Shown here piece by piece: positions 24,275-36,961 of a DNA stretch of 64,000 bases. The DNA is from Channa striata. Taxonomy: Eukaryota; Chordata; Actinopteri; Anabantiformes; Channidae. The first letter of the stretch is position 1. Each line of letters starts with the position of its first letter. Under the pieces are notes generated by a model that was not told where the DNA came from, searched no databases, and saw nothing but the letters and a program-made list of their open reading frames with translations. Both the position numbers and the translations under genes were made by a program. The DNA lies in NCBI GenBank assembly GCA_033026295.1, contig CM065175.1:919501-983500 (forward strand), read 5' to 3'.

Positions 24275-24400
24275 GTGGTGGAGCGGTTAGTGCCGCCAAC
24301 CCACAGCTACAGCAGAAGGCTGCAGGTTTGTCCCGCAAACTCTGCACATTCTCCCTGTTGTCAGGGTTTCTTCCAGGTACTTTGGTTTCCATGGACATTA
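24275..24400 (+). mobile_element. SINE-like head fragment
   Basis: The stretch cagcacggtggtggagcggttagtgccg followed by ctgcaggtttg and gcacattctccctg resembles the head of a widespread fish tRNA-derived SINE. A second piece with gcatgttctccctgtgtcgg and cagataatggatggatgg lies at 24775-24960. The repeat at 24411-24590 sits between them. Confidence 0.5.
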
Positions 24401-24410
24401 GCTTAACTGG

Positions 24411-24590
24411 TAACTGCCGCCAGACCAGTGGATGTACTGGCTTCTCCTTTAACCGACCGCCTGCTTTTAACCCTTTCTAAATAGAAGTCTCATAGTCTAA
24501 GCTGGGTTCAAAAACCAGATCCAGGCCTCCCAGGATCCCATTGATGACGGCCACTTCCCATTGTGCAGCTCATACTGTAGATCCCACGGC
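24411..24590 (+). repeat. Interspersed repeat, copy 2 of a pair
   Basis: About 180 bp matching 20105-20295 (ccagaccagtggatgtactggc, agctgggttcaaaaaccag, gacggccacttcccattgtgc). Confidence 0.65.
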
Positions 24591-24962
24591 CCTTAAGCTG
24601 ACATGCCTCATTATTACTGCTTTTTGTCACACCTCTGATGATGCAGAGGGTTATTTTAGGGAACTTACTAGTGAGGCACAAAGCAGTAAAACAGTCGGGG
24701 AGAGGACATGAAAGCACAGTGCTATGAGAAGAAATGTTTTACTGTCGTCAGATGAGATTCGCTCGTTTGTTTAAGTGCACAGGAATTACAGGAAGAGTTC
24801 TGCAGGACTTTGCATGTTCTCCCTGTGTCGGCCCTGAGATAGACCGGAGACCTCTCCGGGGTGGACCCCCCCTTGTCACTCTGTGACAGCTGGGATCGGC
24901 TCAAGCCCCCCAACCCTAAACAGGATAAGTGGTTACAGATAATGGATGGATGGAAGGATGTA

Positions 24963-27150
24963 TAACGTCATGGTATAGCTCGCAAACACGCAATTTAAAG
25001 CAGCCGTCACGAAGACTAGAAAGGAAGTGGCGTTCCACTCACTCACAAGAATCATGCTTAGCCTGGAAAAAGAGTTTATACTTATACAAATTAGCCTCCG
25101 TAAATCCAGAACAGCTTATTATTCATCACTAATAGAGGAAAACAAGAACAACCCCCGGTTTCTTTTCAGCACTGTAGCCAGGCTGACTAAGAGCCATAGT
25201 TCAGTTGAGACTAGTATTCCCTCAACGCTATGTAGCAATGACTTCATGACCTTCTTCACAAACAAAATCATAGCTATTAGAAATAAAATTCACCAGACCC
25301 TCCCCACAAATACAACAGAATTAGAATCATCAGTAAGTCCTCAGTCCCTTTTGGACTGCTTTGTGCCCATAGATCTTGCTGAGTTAACTTCAACTATTAT
25401 GGCATCTAAACCAACAACATGTCTGCTAGACCCTATTCCAGTTAGACTGCTCAAAGATGCACTACCCTTATTAGACACGTTCGTATTAGATATCATTAAT
25501 CTATCTTTACAAACAGGATATGTACCAAAGGCTTATAAGGTAGCTGTAATCAAACCTCTACTTAAAAAACCTAGTCTGGATCCAGATGTCTTAGCCAATT
25601 ACAGACCAATATCCAATCTCCCTTTTATTTCTAAAATAAATGAAAAAGTAGTTGTAAAGCAATTATGTGACCACCTGCGCAGAAACGACTTGTTTGAAGA
25701 ATTTCAGTCAGGATTTAGAGTTCATCATAGCACAGAAACCGCACTGATTAAAGTCACCAACGATCTTCTTCTGGCTTCAGATAACGGACTTGTCTCTATA
25801 CTAGTTTTGCTAGATCTTAGTGCTGCATTTGACACCATCGATCACAGAATATTATTACAGAGACTAGAACATGTAATTGGAATTAAAGGAACAGCACTAA
25901 ACTGGTTTAAATCGTATCTATCAGATTCCAATTTGTTCATGTTAATGATGAATCCTCCACTTACACAAAAGTTAGTCATGGAATTCCACAAGGCTCTGTA
26001 TTAGGACCAATACTCTTTAATCTATATATGTCTCCCCTTGGCAACATTATTAGAAAACACACGCAGTTATATCTATCTATGAAACCTGATGAAACAAATA
26101 AATTAATCAAACTACAAGCATGTCTAAAAGACATAAGGGACTGGATGATGCATAATTTTCTTTTTCTAAACTCAGATAAAACTGAAGTTATTGTATTTGG
26201 GCCTAAAAGTCTCAGAAACATGTTTTTTTAACCATATCGCTACTTTACATGACGTGACTCTGGCCCCCAGTAGTACTGCGAGGAATCTTGGAGTCATTTT
26301 TAACCAGGATTTGTCATTTACCTCACACATAAAACAAATCTCTAGAACAGCCTTCTTCCACCTACGGAACATTGCCAAAATTAGGAGCATCCTCTCCCAA
26401 AGCGATGCTGAAAACCTGGTTCATGCATTTGTTACTTCTAGATTGGACTACTGTAATTCTCTACTTTCAGGCTGCCCCAGTAACTCTCTAAAAAGCCTCC
26501 AATTAATCCAAAATGCTGCAGCAAGATTACTGACTGGGATTGGTAAGAGAGATCATATTTCACCTTCATTAGCTTCTCTCCATTGGCTTCGAATTAAATG
26601 CAGAATAGAATTTAAAACCCTTCTTCTTACCTATTAAGCTCTAAACGGTCAAGCTCCATCATATTTAAAAGATCTCCTAGTACCATATCATCCTACTACA
26701 CCACTTCGGTCCCAGAATGCAGGCCTACTTATGGTTCCCAGAATTTCCAAAAATAGAATGGGAGGCAGAGCCTTTAGCTATCAAGCTCCTCTCCTGTGGA
26801 ACCAGCTCCCAGTCCAGATTCAGGAAGCAGACACCCTCCCTATTTTTAAGACTAGGCTCAAAACCTTCCTCTTCGATGAAGCTTATAGTTGGTTATAGTC
26901 ATGCTGCTATAGGCTTAGACTGCTGGGGGACTCTGCACTGAGACACTTTCCTGAAAGTTGACATTAACTTTGTGTCTTCTTTGTCCTGTAGTCGTCTTTC
27001 TCTCTCTCTGTCTCCCTCTCTCTGTTGCTGTCTTTAGGTGTCCCCGGATTTGACGCTGTGTGTCTTCCAGTGCCCAGCTACTGGTCCTACTAACCTGCCC
27101 AACGTTTTGTTGTTGATTTTGTTGCTCTGTTCCTTTCTCTCTGTTCCTTT
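24963..27150 (+). mobile_element. L2-type LINE, 5'-truncated, RT catalytic box deleted
   Basis: The main frame (25027-26004) runs from TAYYSSLIEENKNNPRFLFS through NYRPISNLPF and FQSGFRVHHSTETALIKV to motif A, LLDLSAAFDTIDH. The next frame (26028-26231) reads LGNIIRKHTQLYLSM where the YADD box should fall between H and T, so those residues are deleted near 26059. The 3' frame (26191-26637) has SSTARNLGVIFNQDLSF and SRLDYCNSLLSG. The 3' non-coding part matches the LINE tails at 10742 and 51905 (reverse), then ends near 27150. It has several frameshifts and no endonuclease half. Confidence 0.9.
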
Positions 27151-28465
27151 CTCTCTTGAATGTTTGTTTTGTAGTTGAAATACTAAAAGGATAAAAAATA
27201 TGACTAAACACAATATAAAAATGTAGAGCTGTCTAATATTAATGCTCACACTATTAGTTAGTTTTAGATGACCGTCATTTAAAAAAAAATGTGCATGACA
27301 CATTCATATTCAATTATTTCCATTTATTGATGATCCTTTTAATCCTACCTCTGAAAGCCCTCTGTGTGAAGAGTCACTTCGCTTCACTCGTGCTCCTCCC
27401 TAATCCTAACCGCTGAAGACTGTTACTTTGCCTTATGACGCTACATGTGAGCGTCAGGGCCAAGGGGCACAACTGGCACTGGGCCTATGTCACAAGCCTG
27501 AAAGAAGCTTTAAGTGTTAGAAAAGATCCTGGACTTTTGGAGCAGTTAGCTGTAAAACTTTCATGATAATTATTGATAATATTCCTAAGAAAATGATTGT
27601 GGAGGCCTAGGGTCCTGCTTGTTTCCCAGCAATGCCAGGACTACTCGTTCCTCATTACCTGAATCAGGTGTGCTCAGTCCGTCAGAGGATGGAAGATGTC
27701 AGTTCACGTTATCCCTCTTTGCCCCCACTGCTCCCCCAGGTGAGTTGGTGTCTTCCAGCTGGTTCGCCTTCATTCATCCTCTCTACGGGTTGTGTTTCAG
27801 TGAATTAAGACTGTGAAAATGAACCAGTACACTATGTGTGATATAGAACACACAATATACAGTATAAATATTTAGATAAATGCTTATATAAATACAAAAA
27901 TGCTTATACAAAATATAAATATATAAAAGCTGAACACCTGTTTCTCTGCACATTACTGCAGATTGGTAGAGCTGATCATTTTAACTGAAATTCTACTGCT
28001 TGTTTTTGTTATACACATCAGCATATTGTGGGTATGTAGATAAAAATGCTTATTTGGTGTATGATAGAGTTATATTTTTATTGTCACTTACATTGCAGCC
28101 CAGTGAGATAAAAATGCTCAAATACACAATTTTTGTTATGTGCCCAGTAAAATCTTTATGTAAAGTTTTATTTTACGTGGCTATAAATTCCTCATGATTT
28201 CACAGGAAGTTTCCTGGAAAGACCCGGGGACCCGTTATAGATACAACGGACAGTGTTTAGTTGGTTGACCTACAGTAATCTCACAATCGGTGCTCAACAT
28301 GCCAAAATATGGCACACATATTTATGGCTGGTGAATATAAACGAATGTAGAACCAACGTGAGGCTGAAATAAAGCATTATGATTATGAGCAATATCATTT
28401 TGTCATTTTGGAATATACAAAGTTGCATGTATGGTAATTTTTTCACTGAACATTCATTTAATAAA
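27151..28465. other. Intergenic, no gene seen
   Basis: AT-rich with no supported coding frame or named repeat. Confidence 0.4.
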
Positions 28466-28469
28466 AACA

Positions 28470-28738
28470 TGCACAGTTGGTGGCGTGGTCGTCCACCAAT
28501 CCTACAGTTGTTGGTTCGATCCCCTGTCGCTCTGGTCACACGTTGAAGTGTCCTTGAGCAAGACATTGAACCCCACTTAGTTGCTCTCGGTGAGTGTCGG
28601 CCAGCTGCACAGCAGCTCCCCCATCGGTGTGCGATTGTGAGTGTGAATGTGTAGATAAGAAGCAGTGTAAAGCGCTTTGAGTACCAACAGCTAGAAAAGT
28701 GCTGTATAATTGCAGACCATTTACCATTTAATTGGGGT
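28470..28738 (+). mobile_element. tRNA-derived SINE (family B)
   Basis: A tRNA-like head (gtggcgtggtcgtccacc, box B ggttcgatcccc) is followed by gtgtccttgagcaagacattg, ccccatcggtgtgcgattg and the tail aaagcgctttgagtaccaac ending attgcagaccatttaccattt. A reverse relative is at 52830-53025. Confidence 0.85.
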
Positions 28739-29130
28739 GAAAGTGGGCTCACTGGCCCCGATAGACCACTTCTGAGATCGAAGTGGTCTATTAGGATATT
28801 TTCTTTTATCCATTTTATACAATATTCGCTGTGCAAAAACAAAAAACTATTTTCAAACGAGACAATTCTTCAAACAAAGAGTCGAGTACTTTGCTGGTTC
28901 AATAATGTTCTTTTATGGATTATTTTAAATAGATTTCAAGTGCTGTTATTATAAAAAAAACATGAATATGAACAAAAAGTAAAGAGTAAAACAGATTTGA
29001 TTTAAATAAAACATAATTGTTGGTTTCTCATTCTTGCTGAACTTGGAATTATTTAGGCAGCTTATGATCTGCATGAAAAATAACTTTTTCAAATTTAGAG
29101 TACACCTTTACTTTTCCTTCTCTCTGGCTG

Positions 29131-32033
29131 TTAAACGTTAGCAATAGAAGACAACAAGGCCATTAGAAAGGCCGAGTTTCCCAGAGCCAGGACAGCCAAG
29201 ATGAGAGCTTTAACCAAGGAAGCCTGAAACAGAAAGTAAGGTACAGCAGAACGTTAGAGACGACACTGGACCTCGAGACACTGTGGGCTGGTGTTCGTGT
29301 AAAACATCACCAGTCCCACATCATTTCCCAGTACAATGCCTGGTGTGGGATCAACTGGCTTGTGGAACCTCAATAGTTATCTTGGTGTCTGTCCATGGAC
29401 AACTGGACACATGTATGATTACGTTACTTCATGGTGAAACAAGTAAAGGTAATGATGAATAAAATATAAAAACAACAAGAGAATCAAAGAAAGTAAAAGA
29501 TAAAATAAATGATGCGTAAATAAATGCAGTAAACGAAAAGCGAACATGAGATATTTGAATCAAAAGTCAGAATAAAAATGTTAATTTTTTAATGTTTTGG
29601 ATTTGGATTGGACATTGGCAATGTATAAAAGTTTTGAAAAAAAGATGTTCCCAACAGTGGAGGTTTGACTGGTTACACTGAAAACCAGATCCAGTTCCAA
29701 CGTCTCCCCACAGCAGATGAGTGTTGGAAAAGTGTTTTCTTTCTTTTCACAGTGAATCACTGATGTCAGGGAAACGTCAAATTAGCCTAGACCTTATGTT
29801 CAGATAAATCTGGAAACCTGATTTATTATTCCACTAGTGTTTATACTATTTACATATGTAATATAATTTGAAGTGGAGAATGTTTTTACCCTGAAGGAGA
29901 TGCTGCTCTTTTGGAGGTATATCAAAAATTACATAGGTTGTGGCTACGGACCTGCAAACAGGTGTTTTTTTTGACCAAATCTACTTTTTACATTACATGT
30001 GTTTTTATTGTGAATAAAACATTTGAACAAATGAAGTGTTTTTCAGTCTAATTTATTCCAACACTATGTCAAACCACGTTCTGCTCTGTACTAAAAGGGT
30101 CCAGGTGCTGAACTTAGGAACTGTCAACTGCCTTTTTTACTAATTAACAAAAACAAAATGAGAATTACATATTTGGTGTTCAAGGACTGTTTTTAAATCT
30201 GTTTTTATTTTTTTAAACCTTCAAAAATGCGGATTAATGTTGTGCCCTTAACAGGCATTATCCTACGATACAAAGAGTAGAAGTGCAAATTAAAAAAGGG
30301 TGAATGAAGAAGCACTGTCCTAATGGGCACACAATATATAGTGGTTTGTTTAGGACTTTGCCTAATTAAGGTCTAAAATTATTACGATGTGTAAATTTTT
30401 TCCAGTGTAAAACCTTAAGCTCAGGTCCTTCCTGATTTCACATAAGTCCTACTCTGCAGGAGATGTATTGTAATCATTCCCTCCATAAAGGACATATCAA
30501 GAAAGTGTTTGTGAAGTGAGGTACCCACCAAGCGACTGGGCCCTGCCTGGCCCGAAAAAATGGGCTGCTGGTCATCAGACTCCAGGGCTGTAGGTCAAAG
30601 GAAAAACACACATCATGTCCCCGTCTTTGTCGTCACAGCTAATCAATACAAACATGTAGCAGTAAAATCATGAATTCACAATGAATATTGAGGCTTTGTA
30701 CATTTTCCGAATGAAACGTGTTTCTGAGACAGGAGAAGCAATCTGAAAAAGGCCAGCCATGTCACATAACCAATCAGAACATGCGTTGCCCATGGCGAAG
30801 GGAGGAGCAGCGATGATTGACGTGTTCCCAGGAACATGGCTGCCACTGCAGTCACACAGAGCACACACACACATTAGGCAGGTAGGACGTCACGTGAAGT
30901 GGTGTTTTTGAAATCTTTCCTAACAGACTGAGTCACCTGCCAGGACCTCAGTCACAGATCCAACTGCCCAGTGGGCCCAGTTGAATACGGGTCTCCTGGA
31001 GAGAGAGAGAGAGATAAGACGTGTGTCTGCGTCACCCAAACAACCCGGATACGACATACGAGAACATAAGCACAGGAAGCCCCGCCTTTCGTCTTCGTCG
31101 GCCAATCAAAGCCGCTGTAGACATAGTTCTAAGGTTCCGTTAAGAATAACCCGAATCCCCGACCCAGCCGTTGTTCCTGCTGGCTGCACTGAGCTACACT
31201 CGCTCGTTGGTGAATAAGAGAAACACCAGATCTGAGCGGTGACCATTTATCCTCTTGACATGCAATTCATAAGATTATCTTCAATTTATGATTCACAGAA
31301 GTCAAGGACTGCCGTACGATCCTTCGAAGCACCATGTTTAGAGTTTGTTCGGTGAACTTTGACCCTCAGGAGCTTTTCCTATACGTTTACTGTGCACTAA
31401 TATGGAAACCCTGCCACTGTCTATGAGTCATAGACAGGTAGTAGAAAAACTGATATCATAACTCCAAAGTCCTGCCGTACAGCTTAATCCACCTTTGGGG
31501 GTGACTGAGAAGTCTGATTTAAGAATAATAACTCTTAAGAAAGAATCTAATCTTACTAGAGATGATATTTAATTAGTGTCCTAACAAGTACGTCCATGTA
31601 CAGAAACAGTGTTTACCTGTGAGAATCAGGTGATGCTCTGAACGCAGCCATGATGGGCTGAATCAGAGACAACGCCAGAACACAACAGCCCAGGTACGGG
31701 TGGACACCTGCATACTGTGAACACACACAGAAGTTGTGCAATAATTAATAAGATATGTAACATCCCCGCTGGATGGACATGGCAGCAGGACACTAGCATG
31801 TTGTTTCCCGTAAACCACTCAGTGTCCTGAACGTGACGTCAGCTTGACGACGTCTTGCTGTTTCCATCAGTGTCAAATTCACGCATGGCTGTGCTGAGTG
31901 AGTGAAGGTGTTTCGTTTTTGATCAAAGACTAATAAATTACACGAGCTTTTCAAAAGCAAATTCCCTATAATAAACAAGTGGAAAATTAATGTAAGTCAC
32001 TTTAATGACCTGTGCAATGCCAGGATGTGTGTT

Positions 32034-32080
<47 letters not shown>

Positions 32081-32623
32081 CTTGCTCCATCCTTTCCTAT
32101 AGAAAAATGGGAGACAAAAGGCCACGACGGTCAGAGTCACAGTCAGCATCATCAAGCCTCGATGAACCTAAGGTCAAAGCATAAAACGAGTGAAGTGCCA
32201 TTTCTTTGAGTTGACTCACTTCCTCACTTTCACGGATTGTAAACGTTCTTACTATACGCTGAAGAGTACACACGTATGTGACTCATATTGTATGACACTT
32301 ACCGCTGTCTTCTCCATATTAAAATATCTCTGCTTGCTGAAAAAAGGCCACTACAGGCCATGACGTGTGGTGAGGTTTTCCACTTTTATTATCTCACCTG
32401 AAGGTCTTGAGGAGCAGGCTGGTCAAGACTATGAGCTCTTTAGTTTTAGCAACCGATGACAACATGAGGACTGAAGAGGTTTTTCAGATGATGTCTTTTG
32501 TTTGCAACACATGCACCCGTTCTGTAATAATTCTACTGTACAGTGTGGCTTTTAGCAGTGATGGTTAATGTTAGGTGAGCTGGGTGAGTGAATGGATTGT
32601 GTCAGTGAATATCCCCACAAAGA

Positions 32624-32662
<39 letters not shown>

Positions 32663-35600
32663 TGTCTGCTGTACCTGGAACCAGACCTTCTGGCCAAGCA
32701 GAGTTTGATTAGGCCAGTCAGGTTTATAGAAACTAGCGATGAAGGTGCCAACACTTCCTGTTAGCATCCAGGCTAACAGCATTAGCGCACCTAAAGAAGT
32801 GGATGCAGATGATCACTGCAGACACAATTAGAAGTGAACGTGCAGACCTGGATAAAGTTAGGTTAAAGAACGAAAATCCCACAAAGGTCACTGAAATAAC
32901 GTGAAACTGACAAACATAGTAATAAAGAAATGTACTATAAATTAGCTAATGTCATTGCATTTGAATTGCGGTTCATCAGAAGCACTTCACAAAACAAACT
33001 GAAACTGATCGAGATGAAAACGATCGTGACCTTAGAAACGGTTGGAAATAATTTGACCATGTTAAACTAAAGTGTTTGCTGTAATGAGCGTCACAGGTGT
33101 CACTCTGGTCTTTGGGGGACGGACAGTCGTCACTGTGCTGTTTGGCATCGTGGTCTGTACCACACTGACCATGGACCAAGGAAGCTGAGGACAGGGTTGA
33201 ACATTCTAGACAAACACGTTACAGACCATCTCCAAGCAGCGTGATGTTCCTGTGACTAGAGTTGAGCATATTGTTCAGAGGTTAAAGGTCCATGGAACCG
33301 TAGCGAACCTCCCTGGACGCGGAAGAGGAAACTTAAGGACATATTGAAGAGATGGACGACACGAATGGTAACCAAAGAACGCAGAACAACTTCCCGAGAG
33401 ACTAGAGGAGAACTCCAGCCATCACTGCCAAATGAAACTCGTCTGTGTGAGCACACACAGTGTAATCCTTATCTAGCTGGGTAAATGATCACTTGTATGA
33501 AGAAAAATGGTCTGCAAAGACAGTATGTCGTAGGTAATTGGTCTTATTGTCGATTACATGTCCATAAGGAACTCAACCTACCATGCATTTTCATTATGAT
33601 GGGTCCTCTGGAGCCTCTTAAGTTCTCAGGGGGGCCGGTGATACGCTTCCTGTGGGTGGATATTAATGGTTGACGGCTATGTTTCCATATGTTGCCTAGA
33701 AAATAAAGACAGGGCTTGTTGAATTCCTCCGATGGAATTTTAGTTTTGGAGCTGTACTGTTTGTCAGTTAGAGACCTATTTCTGCAGAACTATACCCATT
33801 CTGAAAACACAGCAGTAAAAACATTTGTATCTATCAAACAAAAAAACCTGCTTCTGCAGCATATTTTCACAGCACAATAACAGCCCAAGTGGGAAATAAT
33901 TCATGTCATGCAATGTAATCTGGGCCAGTTAAACATTAACCGCAAAATCCGTAATAACCAGAACAACAAAGTCTGTCCCTTATGACCTCATCATTTCCTG
34001 TTACTGACATCCTGTCTTTGAAATAAAACTCCTACCATTTCCAATATTTTATGCTTATCAAACTGCAATGTAACATAATAAAGTGTTGACAGATTGATAA
34101 AAGCTTCAAATAGCCCAGAAGACGCATGACTGTCAAGGCCACCAGGTTCCTGATTGTCAAGATAACGTGTGTATAACTACACAGAATCTCTTACCATACT
34201 GAGCCTTTCCATTGGCCAGAAACAGAAAGTACTCTTGGTCCAGATCGTAGCGGTCTGGCTCCTTATTGGATAGTTTGACTGGTCTGGAGAACCTGCACTG
34301 TATCACCCCATCTGCCAGTCGCCAAGACACGAAGTTGAGTCCTGACTGCAAACACACTCACAGAGAACCAAAGCAACATGTTGGTGGTTTAGGGCTTAAA
34401 ATCGAATACAATTTGAGGAAACAGGTTCAGACAATTTTATAATTTATTGCTGACTTTGACAGAAGATGTAAAGTAATTAGATGACTCGGCGTTGCCGTAG
34501 CCCACTGATGTTATGCTGATGCTAGAGGCTGTTCTTACCTGAAGCCTACGCTGCATCCCAGGGATCCATTTTAGGACCACAACTATTTCATATATAGTAC
34601 CATATATATACCAGTATTTGGTACGTCTAGGTCGTGTCCCCAGGACACATGGCATTGATGACATCAATGTACTCTCTCGTCCACCCAAGTACCTCATAAA
34701 CCAAAGAAAACTGCAATAGAAAGTCTTTTTTTTACCTCTCTAATCTCATTTTTTTGGACTTTGAGACTTTGGACCTTCAACCTCCAAACTGCTGCTTTTT
34801 TTCTTATTCTAGCAATGATTGCGTTTAAATATAATTAGTTTTACTGTATTGTACATTTTTTGAATATATTTTGGATTTATTGTTATCTTTAATCTTTTAT
34901 TTATGTACATTGGTCTCATTGTCATGTGTCTCATAATCTCATGCCTTACTGTCCTCATTTCATGTGCCCTGTTGACTTCTTTAATATTATTATTTCATTT
35001 TGTCATAATACTTTTGTTTTAATTGGGACGCCTTTTTATCCACTTTCAGTCTTGAATTGCATTTTATCAAGCAATCACTGTTGACATCCCATGAACACAT
35101 AGCCCCTCCCTCACGTGTTTCTGGAATTTGATTTAGTACTACTTCCTGCATAAAACCCAAGCAGAACTGAACCTAGGGAGCAAAGTTCAGTTCCAGAAAT
35201 CCACAGTTAGCATAGCTTAGCATACAAACAGGAACGGGGGGGTCTCTGACTTTTACAGCATGCTACTTTGTGCACCCGTCATCTATTGACTCCACTGTCC
35301 TTTGTCACAGCACAATTACCTGGGACTGGTCCTCAGGGTGTGTTCGTCCGGTGTTGAGGGCAGCACTCACCGAAACTCCCTCCCCAGCTTTCACGCACAT
35401 GTACACGTCATCGTTGCCCTACACACACAAACGACAGTTACAGACCACGCTGAACATCCATCGAGTTTATATAGGATGCTGTATGTGCCGTTATAGCAAT
35501 GGACCAGTTTACCATCCAGGTGTCCCAGGACAGAGCAAAGGCAATGTAGCCGTCTGCTGGAGCGCTCAGCTCAAACACCACCGACTGCAGAGAACAGCGG

Positions 35601-36261
35601 GAAAGATGCAGGAGGTGAAATCAAAGTGTTTGGAAAAACAGGAAGTGTTCTACTAACTGACAAACCGTGTTATCTGGTGTTTCTGGACTCATTGACAGGA
35701 AGAAGCAGTGAGGATCGTCCTTGGGGTCACAGCCTGGGGGGTCCAGCAGGCAGGATTTAGACTGGCCACAGCCATCAGAAACAAACTAGAGGGGTTTTAA
35801 GGCTTAATACGTTACACTCATTTCACATCCAGGTTTATCGATCAGTGCATTCAACACCCACCGGTCCGGGCAGGTTGGGGGCCGTTGTCATGTGGCCCGG
35901 GGACGGTGACGGAACAGGGGACTGAGGTGGGTGAGGTGTAACACCGCTCACATGTATGACGGGTCCAGGCAGCTTTACCCAAAATGTGTCGTAGTGGGCA
36001 ACTACAGTAGCCCTACAAAATACACCCACAGAAAACATCTAAAGTTACGTTCACCACATCTATGTTGGTTGCTCGTTTCTGCTCGTCTTACAAACAATCT
36101 GAATACCGTCGTCATTTTTTTAACTCATAGGCCTGCACTGACATTTCGACAGAGCTCTAAACTCACACAAACTGAACCACGCTGGGAGGGGCTTCCGGAG
36201 CGTTCCAGATGACAACCATCTCTGTCAGTCGGGCATCACTTGTATGACTCACGGCTGAACC

Positions 36262-36305
<44 letters not shown>

Positions 36306-36961
36306 CTTTACTTCGTCCTCACAGAAATAGTGATGAGCGTGTGCCATCACATGCATATGTCCACACAGTAAATCACCTGTTGCTTGTCACAGGTGAGCAG
36401 CTGTGCCCTGCTGGAATCAGTCAAGGTGAATGTGCCCACAGTGAAAACTGAATCCGGACTGGATGCATCTCTGGCCTGGAGCAGGAAGCCCTCAAAATAC
36501 GATGTTCCAGACAGCGTGACTAGAAGGGTTTACAGTGTTATTCATGTGAGCAGTGAACTGGTTCTGAATGTCTGTTACTACTTTTGACCAGGTTTAATCT
36601 CTTACACAGTTTCTCTTTGGGTTAGGTTGGTCATATTTGGATGGATTTTCCTTACGGATTTTTCAAGTTCAGCACATGTACACATTTAAAGAAGTAGAAG
36701 AGAAGAAGAAGAGTAAAACAGCAGGAGCAAGTGGCGTTTGCCTGACTTGTCACCGTTGGTACCTTGGATGTGATCTCCGGGGCTGAAGGTGCTGGTGTTA
36801 CTTGCTAGATGAAACGGGCTCTGAGTGGTCTGACCCGGGACGCCATGGTGGGGTTCCATGCTGACACAGGCTTTCGTGACTTTGCCATTGGCATAGCCAC
36901 CTACTTGCACCCAGTAACACACAGAGAGGACGAGGACACACCACGGTCCCACAGTAGACAT
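29131..36961 (-). CDS. frrs1: Ferric chelate reductase 1 (Reelin + DOMON + cytochrome b561), 16 coding exons
   Basis: Coding exons on the minus strand: 36961-36763, 36519-36377, 36261-36167, 36012-35862, 35785-35666, 35584-35513, 35418-35320, 34345-34195, 33695-33582, 32790-32675, 32167-32081, 31714-31617, 30995-30937, 30845-30702, 30587-30529, 29223-29131. All are GT-AG and phase-consistent, giving about 599 residues, near the usual length. A signal peptide starts at ATG 36961 (MSTVGPWCVLVLSVCYW). A Reelin domain spans about residues 25-165 (LSGTSYFEGFLLQAR, FWVKLPGPV), then a Pro/Ser linker. The DOMON domain is about 200-340 (DGCGQSKSCLLDPPGCDP, SWRLADGVIQCRF). The cytochrome b561 core is about 370-550, with the four expected haem-ligand histidines in KMHG, QVHRG, GVHPYLGC and NWAHW. 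A last hydrophobic helix ends in SSIANV. Family role: a membrane haem protein that reduces ferric iron for uptake. The acceptor directly before the ATG implies an unseen upstream 5'UTR exon. The 3' end of exon 30845-30702 (donor gtacaa) is the least certain join. Confidence 0.93.
32039..32078. repeat. (GT)n microsatellite abutting an frrs1 splice donor
   Basis: About 20 GT units. On the minus strand the intron after exon 32167-32081 begins gtac and continues directly as an AC tract. Confidence 0.92.
32626..32661. repeat. (GT)n microsatellite 13 nt inside an frrs1 intron
   Basis: About 18 GT units. On the minus strand it is an AC tract starting about 13 nt past the donor of exon 32790-32675. 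Confidence 0.9.
33150..33440 (+). mobile_element. Tc1-like transposase remnant in an frrs1 intron
   Basis: Plus-strand codons around 33225-33330 read like the N-terminal helix-turn-helix part of a Tc1 transposase (TISKQRDVPVTRVEHIVQRL, then HGTVANLPGRGR). The following bases (aagagatggacgacacgaatgg) continue in a shifted frame. No inverted repeats could be assigned. It lies in the intron between frrs1 exons 33695-33582 and 32790-32675. Confidence 0.5.
34346..35319 (-). other. frrs1 intron, AT-rich, nothing recognised
   Basis: The longest frrs1 intron. It is T-rich between 34730 and 35080. No exon, RNA gene or named repeat seen. Confidence 0.4.
36263..36302. repeat. (CA)n microsatellite abutting an frrs1 splice acceptor
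   Basis: About 19 CA units. On the minus strand it is a TG tract running straight into the acceptor tgtgtag of exon 36261-36167, in place of a pyrimidine tract. Confidence 0.92.

Noticed and set aside
28470..28540. Possible tRNA gene (box B ggttcgatcccc)
   Set aside because: No cloverleaf closes, and the sequence continues into a SINE body and tail; the same applies at 45510.
22290..29130. palmdelphin (palmd) exons
   Set aside because: Expected from synteny and looked for, but no frame resembling a paralemmin coiled-coil was found; it may lie outside the window.
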